Shown here in pieces: positions 59,091 to 64,000 of a DNA stretch of 64,000 nt. Positions within the stretch are counted from its first letter, which is position 1. The number at the start of each line of letters is the position of its first letter. The DNA is from Paracoccaceae bacterium. Its GTDB lineage: Bacteria > Pseudomonadota > Alphaproteobacteria > Rhodobacterales > Rhodobacteraceae. The stretch lies in NCBI GenBank assembly GCA_029243395.1, contig JAQWSE010000002.1:124001-188000 (forward strand). Reading direction: 5' to 3'. Under the pieces are notes generated by a model that had not been told where the DNA came from, searched no databases, and was given only the letters and a program-made list of their open reading frames with translations. The position numbers were made by a program, and so were the translations under genes.

Positions 59091-60602
59091 CTAGTGTTCT
59101 GGCTCGTCACCTATTTCCATCATCTTTTTTTGAAGTGCAGTCTTCATCATCGCAACCACCTCTTGATAGTTAGGATCAGAAAAAACATTAAATAATTCCA
59201 ATGGATCTTTTTTGCAATCAAAGAGTTCCCATTCTCTATCTTGGCCACCTTGGTTAGTCCCAGGTAGACTGTAACCTTCATTATACCAATAAATTAGCTT
59301 GTAGGATTGAGTTCGAATGCCGTAATGAGCATATGCATTATGGTCAGGGTCGCGATGCATCCAGTAACGATGATACGCAATCTGTGGCCAATTATCGGGC
59401 TCTGATCCTTTTAATAGAGGCATAAGACTAATCCCTTGCATATAGCTTGGAATCCTTAATCCTGCCAAATCAAGAAATGTAGGAGCAAAGTCTACGTTAC
59501 AACAAATGCTAGAGCAAATTTGTGCGGGCATTATTTTTTCTGGGTAGCGAATTAGAAATGGCATCTGAAGAGACTGCTCGTAGATGAATCTCTTATCAAA
59601 CCAGCCGTGCTCTCCAAGGAAGAAGCCTTGGTCTGAGGTATAAATAACAACTGTATTTTCAGACAATTGATTTTCATCAAGATAATCCAAGAGACGTCCG
59701 ATACCTTCATCAATTGAGGCAATAGTTCGCAGGTAACGTTTCAAGTACCTTTGATATTTGAAATGGCTTAATTCATCTTTTGTCTCAAAAGTAAAAGCTT
59801 CACCGGTCTCCTTATCAATTAGCCGGAGATTTGTCACATCTTCAGGATTAGGAATTTTACGCCTCGTGCTAGTAGCCGTACTGCGTTGCCCAACCTCTAG
59901 ACCTCCCTCAGGTTGTACGAGCCCAAGGTCCGCATAGGTCATATCATCTTTGATACGCATTTTGGCTTCAGCTGCAGCCTTAGCACGGTTTTTGTAGTCA
60001 TCATGGAAAGTTTCAGGAACTTTAATGTTATCTTTATATATGTCTCGATATTTTGGATGAGGTTCCCATTCCCTGTGGGGAGCCTTGTGGTGACACATAA
60101 GGAAAAATGGCTTATTTTTATTGCGTTTTTCTAGCCAGTTAAGACTTTTGTCTGTGACTATATCAGTCACGTAGCCTGAGACTTCTACGTCGCGTTCCAT
60201 CTCAATCATAAAAGGATCAAAATATTCTCCCTGCCCAGGAAGAACGGACCAATAATCAAAGCCAGTTGGTTCATGATCCTTCCCTTCTCCCAAATGCCAT
60301 TTGCCTACTATGGCCGTTTCATATCCACCAGTTTGAAGGTGTTTTGCAACGTTGGGTAAGCGATTATTGAGAGGCGTATTAAGGGTTGTAACACCATTCA
60401 CATGGTTGTAAGTGCCGGTAAGAATAGCCGCCCTGCTAGGAGTGCAAATTGAATTGGTTACATAGCAATGATCAAATCTCATACCCTCTTGTGCTATCCG
60501 ATCAATATTAGGGGTTTCATTGATTCCTGCTTTATAGGCACTTATGGCTTTTGCTGCATGATCATCAGCCATAATGAATAAGATGTTTGGCTGATTACTC
60601 AA
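59091..60602 (-). CDS. type I sulfatase
   Basis: The protein has 503 residues with a TTG start; AAGGAAA lies about 9 bases upstream. The formylglycine motif is C53-T-P-S-R (CTPSRAAILTG), and metal-site segments are ADDH near residue 12 and SDQGFFLGEHGW near residue 328. No signal peptide is visible, so it may act in the cytoplasm. Type I sulfatases remove sulfate from sulfated sugars or aryl sulfates. No maturation enzyme is seen in the window. Confidence 0.92.
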   Translation of the reverse strand: MSNQPNILFIMADDHAAKAISAYKAGINETPNIDRIAQEGMRFDHCYVTNSICTPSRAAILTGTYNHVNGVTTLNTPLNNRLPNVAKHLQTGGYETAIVGKWHLGEGKDHEPTGFDYWSVLPGQGEYFDPFMIEMERDVEVSGYVTDIVTDKSLNWLEKRNKNKPFFLMCHHKAPHREWEPHPKYRDIYKDNIKVPETFHDDYKNRAKAAAEAKMRIKDDMTYADLGLVQPEGGLEVGQRSTATSTRRKIPNPEDVTNLRLIDKETGEAFTFETKDELSHFKYQRYLKRYLRTIASIDEGIGRLLDYLDENQLSENTVVIYTSDQGFFLGEHGWFDKRFIYEQSLQMPFLIRYPEKIMPAQICSSICCNVDFAPTFLDLAGLRIPSYMQGISLMPLLKGSEPDNWPQIAYHRYWMHRDPDHNAYAHYGIRTQSYKLIYWYNEGYSLPGTNQGGQDREWELFDCKKDPLELFNVFSDPNYQEVVAMMKTALQKKMMEIGDEPEH

Positions 60603-60738
60603 TAAAATGCTTTCCTTTTTTTTGTGGTGTCTTCTGGGAGAAGAACTTCAGTTTATCTTATGTCAAAAAAATTGGAAACATAATGTTTTTATAAATAATT
60701 CTAGGACTCGCAATTAATCTGATATCATAATCCTATAC

Positions 60739-60752
60739 AAGAACATGTTCTT
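60739..60752. promoter_or_regulatory. 14-bp perfect palindrome, possible operator
   Basis: AAGAACATGTTCTT is an exact inverted repeat in a gene-free stretch 137 bp upstream of the sulfatase start. Its two-fold symmetry is of operator size, but the regulator is unknown, and it does not fit the alphaproteobacterial LexA site (direct repeat GTTC-N7-GTTC). Confidence 0.35.
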
Positions 60753-60867
60753 TAGTTTCATTCCCATGCTTTTGTTCAAAATATAGATTTATGGCTACTT
60801 AGAATCTATAAGGGTTTATCTCTTCCAGAGTAGCTTTAAAATCATTTAAGACAGATTATATTGTTAG

Positions 60868-61047
60868 GTGAAGGCTGCTAAAAACCAGGATCAGGAAACA
60901 AAGTTGAAAAAGTTTATAAAAACTCAGTGTGGGTTGGAAAAGTACGAATATTTAAGGAGTAAACCTGGAATTTTAAACCTTGTTCGTCTGTATTGGTTTG
61001 TTTTTTTTGCATCTATTCGAGATAGTATAGGAGCAGACAAAAAATAA
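60868..61047 (+). CDS. hypothetical small protein, 59 residues
   Basis: A frame of 59 codons opens with a GTG directly after an in-frame stop and ends at 61047. The product is Lys-rich at the N-terminus, then has an aromatic/hydrophobic segment (VRLYWFVFFASI) and the end RDSIGADKK. No Shine-Dalgarno is visible, and no family is recognised. In AT-rich DNA a frame this long is unusual but possible by chance. Confidence 0.3.
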   Translation: MKAAKNQDQETKLKKFIKTQCGLEKYEYLRSKPGILNLVRLYWFVFFASIRDSIGADKK

Positions 61048-61065
61048 GAATGAAATCTTTTAATA

Positions 61066-61545
61066 CTAATCATCCTTACTATGATTCATATCCATTTTGA
61101 ATCCATGCTTAGCTTCTTCTACCATAAATGTTATGTCAAACTTACCAGCTTTTTCAAAAATGAGTGTGACTTCTTGATCTTTAAAAGGCTCTAATTTTTT
61201 CTCAAGATTAACAAACATTATGTGAAGCCCACCATGTTCAAATTTCACATTACTATTAGCTGGGATTGTGACTTCTTTAATGTGTTCCATTCGTGCCACT
61301 CCATTGATATCTACCGATGATTTATGAATCATAGCAGTAGCAAAATTAGCCTCAACACTAATAATTCTCTCTTGAACATTGCTGGAGTTAGTAACTGTCA
61401 TATATCCGGCGGCTGTTTTCATATGGGCTCCAAAAACCGGGATGACGGGGTGCTTAATCAAAATGTGTTTAAACGTTATTTCATGTCCATGCAGAAAAGT
61501 GGTTTGGCTTAGAAGGACAAAAAAGGCGTAACTTAATAGTTTCAT
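61066..61545 (-). CDS. copper chaperone PCu(A)C
   Basis: PCu(A)C proteins deliver copper(I) to cytochrome oxidase in the periplasm. It has 159 residues from the ATG at 61545, chosen because GGAG lies 5 bases upstream; four codons earlier a TTG is also in frame. A signal peptide covers about residues 1-20. The copper motif is visible: H74, M86, then 21 residues to H108 and M110 (the HxM). No Sco, cox or TonB genes adjoin it. Confidence 0.88.
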   Translation of the reverse strand: MKLLSYAFFVLLSQTTFLHGHEITFKHILIKHPVIPVFGAHMKTAAGYMTVTNSSNVQERIISVEANFATAMIHKSSVDINGVARMEHIKEVTIPANSNVKFEHGGLHIMFVNLEKKLEPFKDQEVTLIFEKAGKFDITFMVEEAKHGFKMDMNHSKDD

Positions 61546-61731
61546 AAGAAACTCCAAACATGCTAGGATTTTGAAAATGCTATATGTTATTCGGCACTGG
61601 CCATCAAGTTTTATTATAGTGTAAATTAGATCAATTCATTCAATACGTTTCTTGGTCAGAAAAAAATCGTTATTTAGAATGAAAATTCTGTTACCATAGC
61701 GAGAAAAGATATATTCAAAAGGCTTGCAGAT

Positions 61732-63015
61732 ATGGAACTGAAAGGGTTATTGAATGAGATAGAGGCAAGAAGATCTGACCTTGTTCAACTCACATGTGAT
61801 TTGGTTAAGATCCCCACGGTTAATCCACCCGGCAATAATTATAGAGAAATTTGTGAATTTTTATCAAAGCGATTGATCCAATCTGGTTTTGAGTGTCAGA
61901 TAATAAGAGCTGAGGGAGCTCTAGCTGACTCTAATTTGTATCCTAGATACAATTTGATTGCACGCCATGAAGGCACGCGACCAGGGGAATGCATACATTT
62001 CAATTCCCATATTGATGTTGTAGAGCCTGGATACGGATGGACAAAGGATCCATTCGCAGCTGTTGTCGAAAAAGATAGGATTTTTGGTCGCGGAACTTGC
62101 GATATGAAGGGAGGTTTGGCATCAAGTATCATTGCTGTCGAGGCTTTTATTTCCGTTTGTCCAAGTTACTCTGGTGCAATAGAAATCTCTGCTACCGCTG
62201 ATGAGGAGACAGGTGGCTTTGGTGGGGTGGCTTGGCTTGCAGAAAAGGGCTATTTTAGTCCGGAAAGGGTTCAACATGTGGTTATCCCTGAACCTCTCAA
62301 CAAAGATAGGATTTGCCTTGGGCATCGAGGAGTGTGGTGGTCTGAAATAGAGACTAAGGGTCGAGTAGCCCATGGTTCTATGCCTTTTCTTGGTGATTGC
62401 GCCATTAGGCATATGGGAGCAGTTCTCGATGAAATTGAACAATCGCTTTTGCCACAATTGGAGAAAAAAATTACAAGAATGCCTGTTGTTCCTGAGCAAG
62501 CTAGAAAATCTACCCTAAATATTAATTCTATCCATGGTGGATTAGCTGAAGCAAGTGAGAGTTATAACGGCTACCCTTCTCCACTAGTTCCAGATAGTTG
62601 TCGAATGATCTTAGATAGAAGATATTTAATGGAAGAATCGTTAGAACAGGTTAAGTCTGAAGTGTATGAGATATTAGATAAAGTAAAATTGACACGTCCA
62701 AGCTTAGTTTATGAGATAAAGGATTTGTTTGAAGTTAAACCCTCTTATACTGACCCAACCTCTAGTATCGTTCAAACTGTTGGGGAGTCTATAAATCATG
62801 TTCTTGGGGTATCACCCGAATATGTGGTATCACCTGGATCATATGATCAAAAACATATTGATAGGATTGGAAAGTTAAAAAACTGTATCGCTTATGGCCC
62901 AGGTATCTTAGAGTTAGCTCATCAACCAGATGAATACATCTGTATTTCTGATATGATTGATGCTTCAAAGGTGATGGCTATGACGACCAATGATTTGTTA
63001 AACGGTGGAAGTTAG
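61732..63015 (+). CDS. M20 family hydrolase of the ArgE/DapE type
   Basis: This zinc enzyme has 427 residues. Metal ligands are H93 (FNSHIDVV), D124 (GRGTCDMKGG), E158/E159 (ADEETGG), and a late histidine in LAHQPDE. ArgE, DapE and related amidohydrolases cleave N-acyl amino acids or peptides; the window gives no further clue except the following transporter binding protein, 27 bp downstream. I infer uptake and cleavage of a peptide-like compound. Confidence 0.88.
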   Translation: MELKGLLNEIEARRSDLVQLTCDLVKIPTVNPPGNNYREICEFLSKRLIQSGFECQIIRAEGALADSNLYPRYNLIARHEGTRPGECIHFNSHIDVVEPGYGWTKDPFAAVVEKDRIFGRGTCDMKGGLASSIIAVEAFISVCPSYSGAIEISATADEETGGFGGVAWLAEKGYFSPERVQHVVIPEPLNKDRICLGHRGVWWSEIETKGRVAHGSMPFLGDCAIRHMGAVLDEIEQSLLPQLEKKITRMPVVPEQARKSTLNINSIHGGLAEASESYNGYPSPLVPDSCRMILDRRYLMEESLEQVKSEVYEILDKVKLTRPSLVYEIKDLFEVKPSYTDPTSSIVQTVGESINHVLGVSPEYVVSPGSYDQKHIDRIGKLKNCIAYGPGILELAHQPDEYICISDMIDASKVMAMTTNDLLNGGS

Positions 63016-63042
63016 TAAAAAAAACAAAAAAGGGAGATTACC

Positions 63043-64000
63043 ATGAGATTTTTAATAAACATATTTTGTGCTGCATCCGTATTATTTGGTACTTTAAATG
63101 CTGTTCACGCAGCTAGAAACTCAGTAGTGGTTGGAATGCAGTTAGAACCACCGAACCTCGATCCAACAGGAGGAGCTGCTGCCGCTATTGATGAAGTAGT
63201 TTACTCTAATATATTTGAAGGACTTACTCGATTTCAGGCTGATGGATCTGTTTCTTCTGGTTTAGCCAAATCTTGGAGTATTTCTGGAGATGGTTTGGTT
63301 TATACCTTCGAGCTTAACGATGGCGTAAAGTTTCATGATGGTAGTATTTTTGATGCGTCTGATGTGAAATTTTCTTTAGATAGAGCTCGAGCTGAAAATT
63401 CAACTAACGCACAAAAAGGTCTCTTCAAAGGAATAGAAGCTGTCAGTGTGATTAACCCATTAGTTGTTGAAATAAAACTATCTAATCCCAATGGGAGTTT
63501 CTTAAGGAATTTAGCTTGGGGTGATGCGATTATTCTTGACCAAGAAACGGCTGGGAAAGCAGCTACTGCGCCCGTTGGGACGGGACCATTCAAATTTTCT
63601 CAGTGGGTTAAAGGTGATCGGGTTGATTTAGTTAGAAACGAAGATTACTGGGGAAATTCTGTAGCACTAGAAAAGGCATCTTTTAAATTTATCTCTGATC
63701 CTACTGCTGCTTTTGCTGCATTGATGGCAGGTGATGTAGATGCTTTTCCAGTTTATCCTGCTCCAGAGACCCTAGCGCAATTTGATGCAGATCCTAACTT
63801 TAATGTCATAGTTGGTTCTACCGAGGGAGAAACTATACTTTCAACAAATAATCAGGCCGAGAATCTAAAGGATGTCAGAGTTAGGAAAGCAATCGCTCAT
63901 GCTATTAATAGACAAGAGATAGTTGATGGTGCGATGTTTGGATTTGGAACACCTATAGGAACTCATTTTGCTCCTCATCATCCTGATTATGTAGATTTGA
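63043..64000 (+). CDS. ABC transporter solute-binding protein, family 5 (peptide/nickel type), partial
   Basis: The frame opens at an ATG behind AGGGAGAT and is still open at the window edge, giving 319 residues of the N-terminal part. A signal peptide covers about residues 1-24 (cleavage after VHA). The block MQLEPPNLDPTGGAAAAIDE, then NIFEGLTRF and KVS-type DGVKFHDGS, DVKFSLDRA are typical of DppA/OppA-like binding proteins. It is 27 bp after the M20 hydrolase gene and probably co-transcribed; the permease genes should follow outside the window. Confidence 0.9.
   Translation, partial: MRFLINIFCAASVLFGTLNAVHAARNSVVVGMQLEPPNLDPTGGAAAAIDEVVYSNIFEGLTRFQADGSVSSGLAKSWSISGDGLVYTFELNDGVKFHDGSIFDASDVKFSLDRARAENSTNAQKGLFKGIEAVSVINPLVVEIKLSNPNGSFLRNLAWGDAIILDQETAGKAATAPVGTGPFKFSQWVKGDRVDLVRNEDYWGNSVALEKASFKFISDPTAAFAALMAGDVDAFPVYPAPETLAQFDADPNFNVIVGSTEGETILSTNNQAENLKDVRVRKAIAHAINRQEIVDGAMFGFGTPIGTHFAPHHPDYVDL

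Larger units (their letters stand above)
60603..61065. other. 463-bp gap with a palindrome and a small-ORF candidate
   Basis: The left part has only AT-rich sequence and a perfect 14-bp palindrome, AAGAACATGTTCTT, at 60739-60752. The right part holds a small plus-strand reading frame (see the separate entry at 60868-61047). No terminator or promoter was recognised with confidence. Confidence 0.4.

Noticed and set aside
60739-60752. Palindrome as a LexA box
   Set aside because: Alphaproteobacterial LexA sites are direct repeats (GTTC-N7-GTTC), and the spacing here is wrong for the Gram-positive type too.

Overview
The window reads as an AT-rich alphaproteobacterial chromosome, probably from a marine or other free-living uncultured clade. 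The evidence for the group is a general L-amino-acid transporter of the Aap type, an ATP12-family F1-ATPase assembly chaperone, an acidic C-terminal tail on ribosomal protein L3, and the gene order rpmH-rnpA-yidD-(ttcA)-yidC-engB-argB. No genus can be named from the sequence alone.

Region 1 (1-23.3 kb, all + strand) is the complete transcription/translation block: the end of rpoB, rpoC, then the str, S10, spc and alpha operons run together (rpsL-rpsG-fusA-tuf, rpsJ to rpsQ, rplN to adk, rpsM-rpsK-rpoA-rplQ). Promoter-like sites lie before rpsL, rpsM and rpoA, several structured leaders lie inside the block, and a terminator follows rplQ. Region 2 (23.4-26.5 kb) holds rarA, an RluA-family pseudouridine synthase and an ATP12-type chaperone. 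Region 3 (26.9-31.4 kb) is the aapJQMP operon for amino-acid uptake, with a stem-loop after the binding-protein gene. Region 4 (31.4-36.5 kb, - strand) is rpmH-rnpA-yidD-ttcA-yidC-engB-argB. It includes a 44-residue rpmH that is easily missed, and ttcA lies between yidD and yidC.

Region 5 (36.7-58.9 kb) is accessory DNA. A TVP38-like membrane protein gene is followed by a tRNA-Arg(UCG) and then by gene groups of varied base composition. These are a Cys/Met-metabolism PLP enzyme with a glutamate-1-semialdehyde-type aminotransferase, a dimethylglycine/sarcosine dehydrogenase-type flavoenzyme, two drug/metabolite-type transporters, a giant exported ankyrin/Sel1 protein of 1858 residues, an M20 dipeptidase, a frameshifted mandelate-racemase-family dehydratase with an LDH2-family dehydrogenase, and a surface-sugar-like cluster (NeuD-like acyltransferase, WbqC-like protein, radical SAM/SPASM enzyme, two methyltransferases). 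The segment ends at a second tRNA-Arg (ACG) in inverted orientation, so it looks like an island or hotspot bounded by two arginine tRNA genes. No integrase is visible.

Region 6 (59-64 kb) holds a sulfatase, a copper chaperone of the PCu(A)C type, an ArgE/DapE-type M20 hydrolase and the start of a peptide-type ABC transporter binding protein that runs off the window.

The most novel-looking object is the giant ankyrin/Sel1 protein. It contains five copies of an unrecognised roughly 85-residue module with a Gln-Trp-x-Cys start and a distal Cys, and three copies of a CxxLCDxxWW motif, interleaved with ankyrin repeats ahead of 19 Sel1 repeats.
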